This document shows positions 36,045 through 48,536 of a stretch of DNA of 64,000 bases, piece after piece. The stretch comes from Antedon mediterranea (Eukaryota; Echinodermata; Crinoidea; Comatulida; Antedonidae). The translations under genes were made by a program, and so were the position numbers. How positions within the stretch are numbered: position 1 is the stretch's first letter; every line of letters begins with the position of its first letter. Location of the stretch: the NCBI RefSeq assembly GCF_964355755.1, contig NC_092678.1, positions 6,360,922 to 6,424,921 of the forward strand, given 5' to 3'. A model generated the notes under the pieces. It did not search any database and was not told the origin of the DNA. It worked only from the letters and a program-made list of their open reading frames with translations.

Positions 36045-36587
36045 TCTATCATGCTGTGAGTTACAGAAAACAATTCGTTTATGGACACACAGTTTAAATA
36101 TATAAAGATGGGAGACATGTAATGTATGACAGTAGCCAGTTCTTATTAACAGATAGCAGCTGACAAACCATTTAAACAACTTGAACTTTGTTCTCAATTA
36201 TAAAAAAAAACCATTTAATTATAAAGGAAGCTATCATTTATCTAATTGTACATAGTCGGCAGTAGAATAAATAATAATTGTACACATACAAAGAAATAGA
36301 TATTTTACAGCGTTGCTATTATGCAAATATCTCAATTATTTCTATTATTATATAATCAATTATTTCTATTATTCATCCTTTTAATTGAAATTCTATCCAT
36401 GCAGACAATACAAGCATTGTGCTTGCTCTTTATGTTGCGGTAATGATAAAAGGTCTTTTGGTTTTCGTTGCTTACTGCATAATGAACTAATACTAATTAA
36501 TTGCACCAATTCTATCATGCTGTGTTATAAAGAGAGTAGCAGAAAACAATTCGTTTATGGACACACAGTTTAAATATAATGTATGAC
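36045..36587 (+). repeat. two direct ~80-bp repeats 466 bp apart
   Basis: TCTATCATGCTGTG, then CAGAAAACAATTCGTTTATG and GACACACAGTTTAAATATA, occurs at 36045-36130 and 36511-36587. The intervening sequence has AATTATTTCTATTATT repeated. Confidence 0.75.
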
Positions 36588-36654
36588 ACTTGTGGATCTA
36601 CAAGTGTGTTGATAAGCTAGAAAATGTATACAGATGCTTGATTTCACAACTTTT

Positions 36655-36809
36655 AAGCTCTGTCCACACTATCAAAAAAATGTGCTGTGCCCATGGACAT
36701 GATGATGTCATATCACTACAATATTTAAGCATATCACTACTACCATATTTAGGCACATCACACTTTTTTGTCAAACTAGTTAATTAGTTTGATAGTGTAG
36801 ACAGAGCTT
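36655..36809. mobile_element. foldback MITE family A copy
   Basis: Ends AAGCTCTGTCCACACTATCA and TTGATAGTGTAGACAGAGCT. It has two internal modules and a short local duplication (AGTTAATTAGTTTG) near the right arm. Confidence 0.85.
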
Positions 36810-37059
36810 TAGTACTGCTTTGATATTTCTTGTATGTTACACTTACAGTTACACACATATAAACAATCTTTTCTTGAGTTCTGTCATAGAGAATATTAAG
36901 AAATTAATTCATTTTAATCGGTATAGTACTGTTGCACCAATATAAAAGGTAAAGGTGAGTCCTATATTCATTCTGAACATAGTGCAATGACATGCATGTT
37001 AGGATCTCATAGTATAGCCTTATTATGTGGTAGTTCCTTTCCACGCCTTTTTCTTTCTA

Positions 37060-37137
37060 GCATCAGGAGATGAACCCGGATGATAGTCGAGCGTCATAAA
37101 CCACTCCTGCTTAACCATACACCCATCTGCCTTGAAT
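37060..37137 (-). mobile_element. tRNA-derived SINE-like head
   Basis: Read on the minus strand: GGCAGATGGGTGTATGGTTA with A-box-like TGGTTAAGCAGGAGTGG, then GACGCTCGACTATCATCC and B-box-like GGGTTCATCTCC, with tRNA-like spacing. The sequence departs from a functional tRNA (the B box lacks TTCGA), so a SINE relic is likelier than a tRNA gene. Confidence 0.4.
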
Positions 37138-39051
37138 TAACAAACTTGGTCACTCACCTCTCAATACAATGTTACAAATATTTATTGAATTAATGTTTTG
37201 TCTGCTTAAATTTCCTCATCTGTGATCTCATGATAATTTGGTGAATGCTTAAATATGTTGTTGATGTCTCTAACTAACAATAAATAAACCTGCATTTTAT
37301 GTGTTGGTTTTTCCCCTTGATCAAACTTCCCCTTTTTCAACTTTGATGATTATTCGTTGATTATGTTAATATCTGAATAGATTATGCTTATTATGGAAGG
37401 AGTCATGTCATTAAATTGCATATGTGTTCCAATAATTTAAAATAGTTGGGTCTTAGATTGCTAGAATGATATAAGCTTGATTCCCACTAGGATGTAACAC
37501 AATGACATACACAATCTGGGTGACAAGTGACTGTTTTGAATAATCTGTCGCTTGTGATTGGTCAAATTACTTGCAATGCGCTTACCAGATAGGTACGGTA
37601 CTGTTGTTTTAGAAGGGCAAACCAAACATTTATTTTTCTAGTTATTACATCCATATCTTAAAAATGTGCACATAAAGGAATATATAAAAACAAATAGTAA
37701 ATGAAAAATTATAGTAAATTATCTTTAAATGAGGATTAAGGATCAAATCTGTTGTATAAAACTTCTCCCTAAACAGTCGCTCTTCTATTGGACCTAAGCC
37801 TTTTTCTAACCTCTTTCCTGACATGATAATGATATAGGCTTATAAGTAAATTGTACTACAGTATATAATCTTGATTGAAAGTGTTTATCTGGTTTGAAGT
37901 ATATTATCTTGTTGCAATACTTATATCATAAATTATTTAATCTGTACAGTATATGGGTTTCTTTAAATGCACCACCTCTCCAAGGTCGCCCAGCGCAAAC
38001 TACAAAGCAACTAGTGGAGTAAGAAATCCATTCTTCCTATGTCTTCTATTGTTTTCAAGAGTAAGAAAAATCAATACAATTTGCGGCATAAAAGTATGTA
38101 GTGTTTTTCCCACCAGTCACGCAACAATCAGCTGCAAGTGCAGACAATGTAACCATTTTGCAGCCACCTTTGAAGGTAAAAAAATTGCAAATTTAGAGTA
38201 ATTAAAAATATCTAGGCTGACAGATGTTGACTGCAGGTGATTTCAGCCTTAAATCTGTCAAATAGAAAGTGGAAAGTATTATGAATAACTTATTTCTTTG
38301 TAGCTATATAATTAATTTTACAGTAGTTGTAATTTGTATGTAGAATTTTAATCAAAGTAAACATGTACTGGAGTTAATAAGTATTGTCATCCCAAATTAA
38401 ATTTTCTATCTAAATATAAATTTCCCATGAGAAGCATATCCCATTTGTTGTGTGTTGGATATTTTATGTTAAAGTCTGGAGTCAGTTGCCATAATCACCA
38501 ATATTGTCCTTTAAGTCTTTTATATTTATTTGTTAGATTTTATAACTGCATATCTGAATGCGTTATTTATTTTTAGCTGTTTAAGTTAGATTCTATGAAA
38601 AAACATGTCAAAGTAATCTGAATAAATAAGAAAAAGGTAATGATAAATCAATAAATAAATTTGGTTTCATTAAATTGACGAGAATACAAAATGCGTCAAA
38701 TTGAATTCTCCCAAGGCCGAATTATTCTGGCTACATTATGTTGTTGCATCATTAGTCTAATTGAATCAGGGATAGCTTGTAAATTAATTCAGCTCCTATG
38801 TGTACATACAATTGACAAATGTATGCATGATTTTAAGTTTACAGTGTCTTTCACCCAGTTTCATTTTAAGGCATTTTGCCAAGCTTAATGTGTATTATAC
38901 CTAGCATCCATCTTAATATGCTCTTTTATTATTGTTTAAAGGTTTGCATGGCGAAATAAATTTGTTGATATAAAGTGGTCTGTACACCACCACGTATATT
39001 TAGTTCTTAAAAGAACTGTTGTCAACCTAATATATTTGATCATTCTCACTC

Positions 39052-39084
39052 CTGAGGACGATCAAAGTATATTGATGAAACGTC
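39052..39084 (+). other. hammerhead-like motif CTGAGGA ... GAAAC-GTC, imperfect
   Basis: CTGAGGA (39052-39058), a stem ATCA..TGAT, then GAAAC and GTC. The strings match hammerhead core elements (CUGANGA, GAAA, GUC), but the stem next to GAAA is broken by unpaired CG, so an active ribozyme is unlikely. A retroelement relic is a reasonable origin. Confidence 0.3.
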
Positions 39085-39902
39085 TAGAAACTTGTTATTT
39101 GAGGTGTTATCAATGCTCTTTGTAACCTTTTAAAATCTTGATGTCAAACCTTTACTCTTTGACACCCTATGAGTATGAAGCTTGTATACATCTCCAATAG
39201 CAACGGATGTCAGATGGATTCTCTTGGGCTGGCTCAAATATCCATTAGGAAGGCTGGAAATTCTTGGGTTTTAATATTTTACTGATACTATAGCTAACGG
39301 AAATATTACAGAAGTAAGAAAAAATATAAATAAGAAAACAAGCAAGAAGGATTCTGACATATTTAACTCTCAGATTCAATCCATCACACATTTTGAAAGC
39401 CTTTAAGGCGCACTGATTTTATACCTGAGCATTATAATATGGAATAAAAATGCTATATTTGATAGTTAATAATGTCGAATTTATTATGTATATGATTCAA
39501 ACAACGACCAGAGACATATAGTTGGTGTTTTAACATTGATTATTACTATAGTGTAGTGGTAGACCTGTGTTACCTATGTATGCAGCCTGAATACACTTGA
39601 CACCTAAGTGGTTATAAACCTTACAATTATTTCACCTGTTCTGCACCTATTGAGGCTACTGCTGGGATGACACAAGGTTTAATTGTCTATTTTCATTGTA
39701 CATTTGTTTGTGTCTGGTGTGATCAGAATGTTTGTACTGTGGGATGCATTACCTTTCATCTTTATGTTATACTCATGAATTATATTTTTGTCTGAATTGA
39801 AAAATCTTACATAAGGAGTCCGCAATCAAATTTATTTTTGTAATTTTATTTTAAAATAAGTTCATATTGATGCAAAACATCACAAAGTTCTTATTTTAGA
39901 AA

Positions 39903-40146
39903 CAGTAGAACTTCTATTAAGGGAAACCTTCAGGACACAACAAAGTGTACGTCCCCTTTATACCACAACAAAGTGTCCCCTTAAATAGCCTGGTGGTCCC
40001 CTGAATATGAGTTCAAGTCATTCATTTCAGGAGAACATGTTAGATAGCCCTCATCTATTTCGGGGGAAACTGGCATTTATAGAGATGTTCCCCTAATAAT
40101 GGGGATGTTCCCTATATAGTGATTTTTCAAAGGAGGGATCTACTAT
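39903..40146. mobile_element. pogo-like GGGACAC element, ~244 bp
   Basis: Starts CAGTAGAACTTCTATTAAGG, continues ACACAACAAAGTGT and GTCCCCTTTATA blocks, and ends CAAAGGAGGGATCTACTATA, an imperfect inverted terminus. Confidence 0.65.
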
Positions 40147-40548
40147 AGTACGTACGGTAATACAGTGATACTGTAGATGTATTCACTAAGACATTACAAA
40201 TGGCGTATACAATATTGTGTGTGGGTCAATACGACACACCGACTGACTAATTTCAAACACAATTTCTAACACTAGCAATTACCACACATTATTGGAGATC
40301 TAGTCTCACGAGGGCAGACTGATGGAAGAAATCGTGTGATTAATCATGATGCACCGTGCACGTGATGAGTTTAACTATTGGTGCTGTGCGTAAGTGATCT
40401 TTATGTGACGTTTCTTTAGTCATATTTATTGATTCGCGTTACCACCAAGCAAAACATTTTAATTAATGTTGCGACTGAATATGTTTATTATAGTCATTCC
40501 ATCTTAATCTGCATACCTGTATTCACTGTCTATTCCTTCAAAATAGTT

Positions 40549-40625
40549 AGGGACCATGTCAAGATTGTTCTACTGCAGTTACTGCAGTAACTATTTTTTG
40601 CGTACTCTTTAACCTGTTTTACAAG
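40549..40625. mobile_element. MITE family C, one end
   Basis: AGGGACCATGTCAAGATTGT then CTACTGCAGTTACTGCAGTA, followed by CGTACTCTTTAACCTGTTT as in the 8776 copy. The opposite end was not found. Confidence 0.55.
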
Positions 40626-40958
40626 GATTTTTGGAGACTCATTTCGTCACTGATTATGCCAGTGACTACCTCATTCTACTACTTGAAACTAATTGGCATT
40701 TGGCTTAAAGATACCCATTTCCTTCAAATTTTAGATCATTCAATTTAAAACCCATTTCTAATTGAGGACCACTTTTGCTGTGAAGCAGTTCAACACAAAA
40801 TGTATCTGATAGTGATTAGTGATTCTAATGAAAGACCAATGTGGTTAAAAACTGTTATAATAAATGTGTCCTCTTTTATTTAAATAATCTAGCAATCAAT
40901 TAAAATGTGATTATCTCGTAGGGAAACTAAGTTGGCCTCTGTACATCCATAAGATATA

Positions 40959-41137
40959 AAGCTCTGTCTACACTATCAAACTTTACTGTAGTGTATGTGA
41001 CAAAAAATGTGATATGCCCATATATGGACATGATAATGACAAATCACTACCATATTTGGACATATCACTACTACAGTACCATATTTTGACACATCACACT
41101 TTTTTTGTCACACTAGATTGATAGTGTAGACAGAGTT
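40959..41137. mobile_element. foldback MITE family A copy
   Basis: Full-length with small insertions of CTGTAGTGTA and CTACAGTAC. Ends AAGCTCTGTCTACACTATCA and TTGATAGTGTAGACAGAGTT, preceded by TA. Confidence 0.85.
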
Positions 41138-42318
41138 CTAGAAATATAAACTTTACAAGGAATTGGATTGTTTTTTTACAAATATCCTATATTTACGAGA
41201 ATATATTTGATTCTAATAATATCAATTCTCATTTGTTTTAGATTATTCCATTTCTCTAAGATTATTCCATTTCTCTATAATGCCTCAAACGTATTAGGTA
41301 TCATCAATATAGCTTAATCGAATTGTTGCCTATAGGATAAGGAATAACTTAAACTATAGAACGCAAGGTACAGTAGTCAACCACATAATCCTTAAATATC
41401 ATTGTATCACTGATCAGAATATTCATTTTTAACCTTTAATTTTAATTTTAGTTTTAATGGTTAGATTAAGCTTCTCTGTAAAAGAGATAGTAGATAGTTT
41501 GTTCACTATTTCACGCTGTAGTGTTTTTCGTGCTATTTTAACCAATTACGCTCCTTAGCGCTGTCAAAATGGCTACCATCAGATCAATTATTTATACAGT
41601 TATTTACAATTATATTTAATTTAATTATTTAGTTTAGTGACCTTTATGTTTTATTGATAAATAATTAATGAATAATAATAAATACACATATTTTAAAATG
41701 GCATGTAGACTTTGACATTGTGCTACGATACATATTATATATTTACTTTTTCATATAACATGATAAAAGAGTAGATCTGGATGAAGTGTAATGTTAAAGT
41801 ATACACAACATAGTGACTGCTATGTCGTATTATCAGTTTCATTTTTATTTAATTTGAATAGGCTAAAGGAAAATTTAACATAACATTTTAAAAAGTGCAT
41901 TTTCTATGTTATGTACTCAACATGCATCAGTATCAATCATATAAAGATATAATATATGATTTATACATTTTTTCTAAATTTAAATATTTCTTACAGTATT
42001 GATATTCAACCTTTAAAATGAAGAGACTACAATAACATTGAACAAGGCAAATATACATGATCTATTTGCATATGATCCTGATTGGATAATTGTCAAGTAT
42101 GCTAGGCTAGTCGATAAATTAATGTGAAGGCTGTCTACATTGACATTATTCAGTAATATGATACCGTATAACGAGTAATGTCATAAGCTTTATGTAGCCT
42201 GAGTTTGTGTACACTACAGAAGAGGTTGCCATTACTTCTATTGAGGCTCTACTATTCTGTCATTCTGTAGGTAATCCACAGGGGTCTGACAATTCATTCT
42301 GTTCTCTGGCCAAGCTTA

Positions 42319-42581
42319 GGCCGTGTTTCCAAAGCAAAAAAAGTTCCTGTGGAAACGAGGTTTAACCAATTCCGGTCAAAAAAAATAACCGATAATTATC
42401 ACAATCAAATCGGATAAATGCGATCATTTTTAAACTTTGACCTGAAGGACAAATTGTTGCGTTGTGATTGGGCAATTGGTTTTTCATCAGGAATTACTGA
42501 ATGCGCACTTTATTTTTTTATAATAATTATCTGATTGGTCAAAAAATTTACTGATTTTTGTTTTGCTGTGGAAACATGGCC
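42319..42581. mobile_element. 263-bp Harbinger-like MITE with TTA duplication
   Basis: Ends GGCCGTGTTTCCAAAGCAAA and (reverse complement) GGCCATGTTTCCACAGCAAA are flanked by TTA on both sides (42316-42318, 42582-42584). Non-coding. The ends resemble those of the 904-bp element in general type but belong to a different family. Confidence 0.8.
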
Positions 42582-43379
42582 TTAGAAACATGTGCATGCT
42601 AAAAGGATATTGTCTGTTTTTCAAAAATGAAATGAATTACCGGTACACATAGCAAGTTGAGAATTCTGTTATATTGAAATATAGGACTTTCTCTATTCAT
42701 TGCATCTAAGAATGTACTGAGCAATTTATTTGAGTTGAGTCACCACTATGTGGTGTATGAACTAATAACCATAAACAAAGTAATTATTGTAGTAATTTTA
42801 CCACACAATTTTCACACACACTTAACATATTTATCTTGTGTAATGTGTTTATAAATTGCTGCTGCGGTAGTCTGTGAGTCACTAAGGTTTGAACAGTGAT
42901 AAGACCAAACTATACTCAAGAAAATACTGGTTAGTTGTACTGATTGTGTTTATTGTACATGTACACTAAATAAACAAGTCGTGCAGTATTCCTATTAATG
43001 TCCGATTGCAAAATTTCAATTCCTTAAAATTAAGGTTGTATATTATAAAAAAGTTCAGTATAAAATCATAATTCAATTTGGGAAAATTTCTTCATATGAT
43101 TAGTTCTTTTTTATCGTCCTAAAATATATATACCAACAAATCGTGCCTTAACTTTTAAGAAAATCATAAATATAATGATGACATCACAAAAGCTTTTTAA
43201 AATCTTATTAGTTATTATTTAATAGTTCTTTGTATTTTCTCTAAGCAGAAATATTAAATAGTATACCTTTTGCCACTCTCTACATTTCTCTAATTTGATC
43301 TAACTGTTTTTTTCTCTTGCTTCTTGTGATATTGTAGTCTTTCAAAACGTTTTCATAATTTTCCATTTTTATTGTTTAT

Positions 43380-43490
43380 ATTTGTAATTTGTAAGTGTTA
43401 ACTGGACTTCAAGGAAGAACAATGTACAAATATTGAATGAATATCCAGAATAAAGAAAGATTTCTATCTATCTATCTATCTATCTATTAA
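43380..43490 (+). mobile_element. retroposon 3' end with (TCTA)n tail
   Basis: TGTAAGTGTTAACTGGACTT, then AATGTACAAATATTGAATGA and CCAGAATAAAG, followed by TCTATCTA repeats (about 43461-43487). Such tails mark non-LTR retroposons. Confidence 0.45.
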
Positions 43491-43819
43491 CTTAATTTTT
43501 TTCTCCATTGATTTCTCAACTAATGAAATACAGTATTACTTGTTTTAAATATTGCTGTGAGTATTTTATAACTAGACCTATTAATTTTACCTTGCTTGGT
43601 GTTCTATAAAGGATTTTTACAACTTAAATCGCGATTCCCAGTGGAGATTTGTCTTAATGGTGGAGCCTAGCAGCTGTCTGTGAACTTCAAAGATCAATGG
43701 AAACTACTTTCAATATCAATGCTAGATAGTTAGAAATCATTGAATTAAGTAATGTACTAATAGTAGTAAAATTCCCTGTAATTATCTGGAAAAAAGGGAA
43801 CCAATAAAGATAGAACATC

Positions 43820-44206
43820 TATAGAGTATCACGGTGCTGACGTCACGACAGTAGGTGGCGCTTCGTGGTTGCTAGCGCACCCAAAAATTCGTTCAACCTG
43901 CCTGAGTGACTCAAAGGTCACCAATGGTTTGGAATAGGCTTATTGAAGTATAGTAGTCATTTTAAAACTTAATAATTTTCAATAAAAACAAACTAAAATT
44001 TCAAAAGATCACTAAATATTTGTTTTTATAATCTATTTATTCTTCAACTACAGTTTAAGTTAAAAAAAAATCAAGGTAAAGATACATAATAGATAGAAAT
44101 ACAGATCTTTACAGTTTATCAACATAGTAGCGCTGAACGCATTTTTTGGTTGGCTAGCAACCATGCAGCGCTCTCTATATATGACGTCACACTGTGATAC
44201 TCTATA
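43820..44206. mobile_element. 387-bp TIR element whose ends contain TGACGTCA
   Basis: The left end TATAGAGTATCACGGTG followed by TGACGTCA (43838-43845) is the imperfect reverse complement of the right end, TGACGTCA (44182-44189) then CACTGTGATACTCTATA. Further inside, TGGTTGCTAGC pairs with GCTAGCAACCA. No ORF. Confidence 0.75.
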
Positions 44207-44314
44207 AGATTGACAATTGTCACACAGTCAAGCAACCATGCAGCGCTCTCTATTGTTGTGACGTCACACCGTGATACTCTATAAGATTGACAATTGTCAC
44301 ACAGTCAAGCTGTT
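44207..44314 (+). repeat. 77-bp tandem duplication of element right end plus flank
   Basis: The 3' end of the 387-bp element and its adjacent flank (AGATTGACAATTGTCACACA) are repeated, with the second CTCTATA ending at 44283, 77 bp after the first. The second unit has GTTGTGACGTCACACCGTGA instead of ATATGACGTCACACTGTGA. Confidence 0.85.
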
Positions 44315-45750
44315 GTCTTCTTCTCATTCTATGTTTTTGTTGTCTATAGTAGAAATGTTGTGAATATGACAAATTACTGTATACATTTCCTGTGTACTGT
44401 CTGTAGGACACATCTTGTAGGTACCTCTGGTGTAGGCCTAATAGCACAGCTTAGAGTTTAAGTACCAACTTTAAAACTAAACCATGGCCACATTTTGTAT
44501 AATAAACTGTTTTGCTTACTTGATGTGATATGTATTTTTAGATTTAATAAATTGAAAATGTGTACTTTACTATCTTTTACGCCCCAGTGCCTTATAACAT
44601 GCAAGAATAGCAGCCAAGATGCAAGTCTATTCCCTTGTTGGTTAGCACTATAAATTGTGACTTGCTAGGTCAATTCATCTATTCCATAATATTGAGTTAA
44701 AAAACCTTATTAGCATTAATAATTCATAATTTATACATTAGAATATAAATATGTAATGGTTTACTTTAATTTAATCTTTAAATATACTAATGATATTGAT
44801 AATAATTAATATACTTATTTTTATAAATATTTAACTCATTTGTTAATAAAGTATGTGTTCAGTTAATATTCACCAACATAAAGTCGGTCAACTTGATAAT
44901 GCATTGCGGACATGAAACGTGCCACCCATTATTAAGTCCAGTTGCTTAGATTCAATTTATCTTAATACTTCAGTATACAGTATAGTTCTAACTAAGGTAT
45001 ACCTACAGTGTAATTATATATGTTTTGGTGTATTATGTTTCATATTGGGTATAATAATATTAATAATTGATATCAATTATAAAATATGAGTCTATTGTAT
45101 CAGAGTAACAAAATGCACTGATATGATTCTGGGAATGCAAAATTTGTTTCCCTTGGTTGGTTCTGTGGCAACCAGCAATGAACATAGAGCAACTCAAAAT
45201 TAAAGGGTTGTTCCTCATAAGCAACCAAATAAAATCCAGTTTTTAAATATAACCGCAACAGTACAGCCCAATTAACAGACGTTTGATCATTTTGATCGCC
45301 ATGTATTTTTCGGCCACCAAGAAATTTAGGGGGCAATCACTACCCTTTATTAGCGCAACAACAAAAATCTGTGAGGCCTGACATTGATATTACAACCATT
45401 AAAATAACAGTGTTTTATAAAAGAGTTATGTATACAGATATAGAAAAATACTTTTCTAAAATTACGTAGGCCTAATAATTTTTTAAAACATAAAAAATAA
45501 GTGATATGAATTGAATAGCATCAGCAATGTATTGTAAATGTTCAAACTGTAAGATCTGACCCACTTGTAAGCTATAGAATCCACATATAGAATAACTTTA
45601 TTTCTATTTCTTGTAAGTGAGTCTCAAAACGAATGCCTGTCCTTAATCATTTGTGAACAGTTCTGCTTTCTGCTCTCTTAATTCTTATTTTACGTATCTG
45701 ACAAGATAATGTGTATTTACATTTTCTTGTCATTCTGATAATTTTATTTA

Positions 45751-45900
45751 AAGCTGTATTGCTACACTATCAAAGTAGTTTGACAAAAAAGTGTGATGTG
45801 CCTAAATATGGTAGTGATATGCCCAAATATGGTAGTGATATGACATAATCATGTCCATATGGGCACATTACATTTTTTGTCACAAAGTTGTAGAGAGCTT
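45751..45900. mobile_element. foldback MITE family A, degenerate ends
   Basis: Interior is clear (TTTGACAAAAAAGTGTGATG and two AAATATGGTAGTGATATG modules). The termini have decayed to AAGCTGTATTGCTACACTAT and GTTGTAGAGAGCTT. Confidence 0.75.
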
Positions 45901-46854
45901 AAGATATCTTTATTAACTTAATGCATCATTGTCTAAACAACATGTTATCAATATCATTGCACCAGTATTTCCTTTGTGCAGTCCTCACCATTCTTGCTGT
46001 AAAATATAGAATATAAAATAAATAATATGAATGTAATATGTAATATGAAATTTGTCATGCTCCATCGATTTTATAAAGGTAATATTTACCGAAGCAGAAT
46101 TCATTTGAATTATGAATGTCACTGTTAAAATTACGCCAGCCATTTCTCATTAGTATGTTTCTACAATTGTAGTATTAAACTTTATCATAAAATATTGTCT
46201 TTTACAAAATGAAAGTTAACAGGCTTGTTTATCACATTCAAGTTGCTATTGTACACATTAATAAACAAAAAAAATTAACCAACTATGACGCAGTTAAATC
46301 ATCCAGCTCGTGATATATTGCTGTGACATTTTGTGACCTTTGACACAAAGCCGTGAGGGATAGTTGTTATGAAACATGTATATTAACTATAATGTGGATT
46401 AATCGATGAGTTTAGGAAATTAATGTTTATATTACTGTATGTCGTTTAATTGATGCGTTTAGGAAATTATTGTCCAAATTAACATGAAATGATCGTACAA
46501 TATGATAAGGTTACTTGGGGAAAAGTTTACCACAACATTGTTTTCTTTCTAAAAAAGTTTTTAAGTGTTATGTGGCAACAAGAGGCAGTCTGACTAGTCT
46601 GTATCTGAGAGGTGCAAGCAAGATGCTTTCTTTCCTTCTCTCGAACTTGTAGGATAAGTTGTTGATCCATACGTACCGTGAAAACCTTGGCATGCTAAAC
46701 TTCACTGGCTGCCATTCTTCTTGGAAAACATCTTCATCTTTCAGTTATTAAACTGAGGACATTATATTATATTTTTTTCATTTCATTGTACAGTATGGTA
46801 GCCTGGTATGTCTGCAGTCAAATTTAGCTTTTGGATAAGTTATTTGGTTGGTTC

Positions 46855-47215
46855 GCTTAAGTTCTGGTTCAATTAGAGAGTCGGTAAGATAAAAGAGACA
46901 TCAATAATTAAAATTATCTGTGTCCAGCAGAAGATTTGTCTTCAGTTCAAGTTTTGGTTGAGTTAGAAAGTCGGTAGAGTGAAAGCGACGGCAATAATCA
47001 AATAAAATTATAAGTGTCCAGCAAAAGATAAGTCTAAAAGTTCTGGTTCAATTAGAGAGTCCGTAAGATGAAAGAGGCGCCAATAATCAAAATTATATGT
47101 GTCCAGCAGAAGATTTGTCTGTAGTTCTGGTTCAGTTAGATAGTCGGTTGGATGAAAGAGACACCAATAATCAAAATGATCGTGTGCCCACTGCTTCAAT
47201 CTCTTGTGTATCATG
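46855..47215 (-). repeat. four 84-90-bp tandem repeats
   Basis: GTTCTGGTTCAATTAGAGAG-like starts at 46861, 46951, 47040 and 47124, each followed by AATAATCAAAATTAT and GTGTCCAGCAGAAGAT. On the minus strand the two right-most units are in one open frame giving a 28-residue repeat FDYWxLFHxTDxLxEPEL, but the frame breaks in the older units. Confidence 0.8.
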
Positions 47216-47814
47216 GTTCTCAGAATTAAAGGTGCAGTAACTTGCTACCATAAAATAATATGTTTTGTGCATAGTTTTTATCTGATGAGATGTGAAGATA
47301 AAATAAGTACAAATCCCTAGTCATCTTAAAAGTTAAGTTTGTTTGTCAGCAGTAATTTTTAAGAAAACACTGGGGTATAATCACAATTTAATAGGGCTAT
47401 ACCACCTTGTATGCCTCATAAATTTTGAAGCCTATAGCTTTTCTGAACTATTAAACGTTGAAAGACATAACCTTTGTTGTTGGTAAAATGAGAATTTCTA
47501 TGACTTTGTTTTGTTATGGTTTCATCTTCAGCATAGGTATCTGCATCTGTTGTGTATTAGAATGTGAAGATAGTTTTATGGATGGAATAATGAGAGAGAT
47601 ACAAATTTATGACAGTGGCTGACATAAGTTCATCACTGTTTACTATGTTGCCATGGAAACGTGGGTGTTAGAAGTATTTGAACTTTATTTGTTTCCCAGT
47701 AAACAGTGCTTGAGGGAGATTGTCTGATACACTCTCAGGTTTTTCACAGTAAAGTCTGTTATATACAAATATTAAAATTGTGTACATTCAAATTTTATCT
47801 CTTTTAGTTTACAA

Positions 47815-47965
47815 TAGAATACCTTCTTTGGACACACCTATTTAGTCGACACCCCTATTAAGGGGACACTTTAAAGGGTCAATATAAACACAATGACCAA
47901 CACACAGGGCAGGGGGAAAAAGGAGACACTATTTGGGTTCCACAATTGTCCCTTTACTGTAGAGT
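47815..47965. mobile_element. pogo-like GGGACAC repeat
   Basis: AATAGAATACCTTCTTTGGA at the left, CACCCCTATTAAGGGGACAC inside, TGTCCCTTTACTGTAGAG at the right. A stray fragment (GACACTCCTATTCAGGGGTC) occurs at about 48205. Confidence 0.6.
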
Positions 47966-48536
47966 TATATGCGTTTTGTTGCTTGATATCTTTTTTATAT
48001 GCATTTTTAAGTACAGTGATTACTGTCAATTAAAGTCATCAGTGGAAGTCATCTTCTAAATGCCAACTACTTTGTTTAAATTGATTGTTTTGTTTTGTTA
48101 AAGAAGGAATAATTAACTATTCTAAATGAATATACCTGTATTAAAATTTACCTACAGTATAGATAGCAACCATATCAATGCTACAGTAGATGCAATTCTT
48201 TGTGACACTCCTATTCAGGGGTCACTTTCCTGTGAATAGATATTGTAGCGCTAATTAATTAATTAACTAACTAATTGATTGTACCTTTATTTAATTTAAA
48301 TGATTCAGATAAACAAGTACTATATCATTATCAATCATTTTATAAAAAATTTTTTAAATGATGAATAAATTAATAAATTTCCATTAAATTTGTATCTTTC
48401 AGTTAAACAGATAGAAAGAAGAATAGAATTTACAGGTATTGCAATTTTCTTTCATTTTTATCTTGATGGTGGCACTGATATTATTTCTATTTGTTAAGTA
48501 TTTAAAAAAAGAAAATATGAAATATACCGTATATTT

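Larger units (their letters stand above)
35634..43819. other. non-coding stretch with dispersed repeats
   Basis: Between the listed elements I see no gene. ACCAATCACAAGCGACA at ~35914 and its reverse complement at ~37545 suggest another weak repeat family. ORFs at 37953-38201 and 38691-38888 are unrecognised. A splice-flanked Cys-rich segment at about 38114-38175 is intriguing but unsupported. Confidence 0.45.
44315..48536. other. non-coding stretch
   Basis: Contains MITE A (45751), the minisatellite (46855) and the GGGACAC repeat (47815). A minus-strand open frame at 45100-45336 has no ATG and no recognised match. Confidence 0.5.

Noticed and set aside
37060-37137. Possible tRNA gene on the minus strand
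   Set aside because: The B box lacks the TTCGA core and the cloverleaf does not close; a tRNA-derived SINE relic fits better.
38114-38175. Splice-flanked Cys-rich segment ISCKCRQCNHF
   Set aside because: No neighbouring exon, no family match, and the segment is too short to support.
45100-45336. 78-residue minus-strand open frame
   Set aside because: No ATG start, no splice-border support and no recognisable family.
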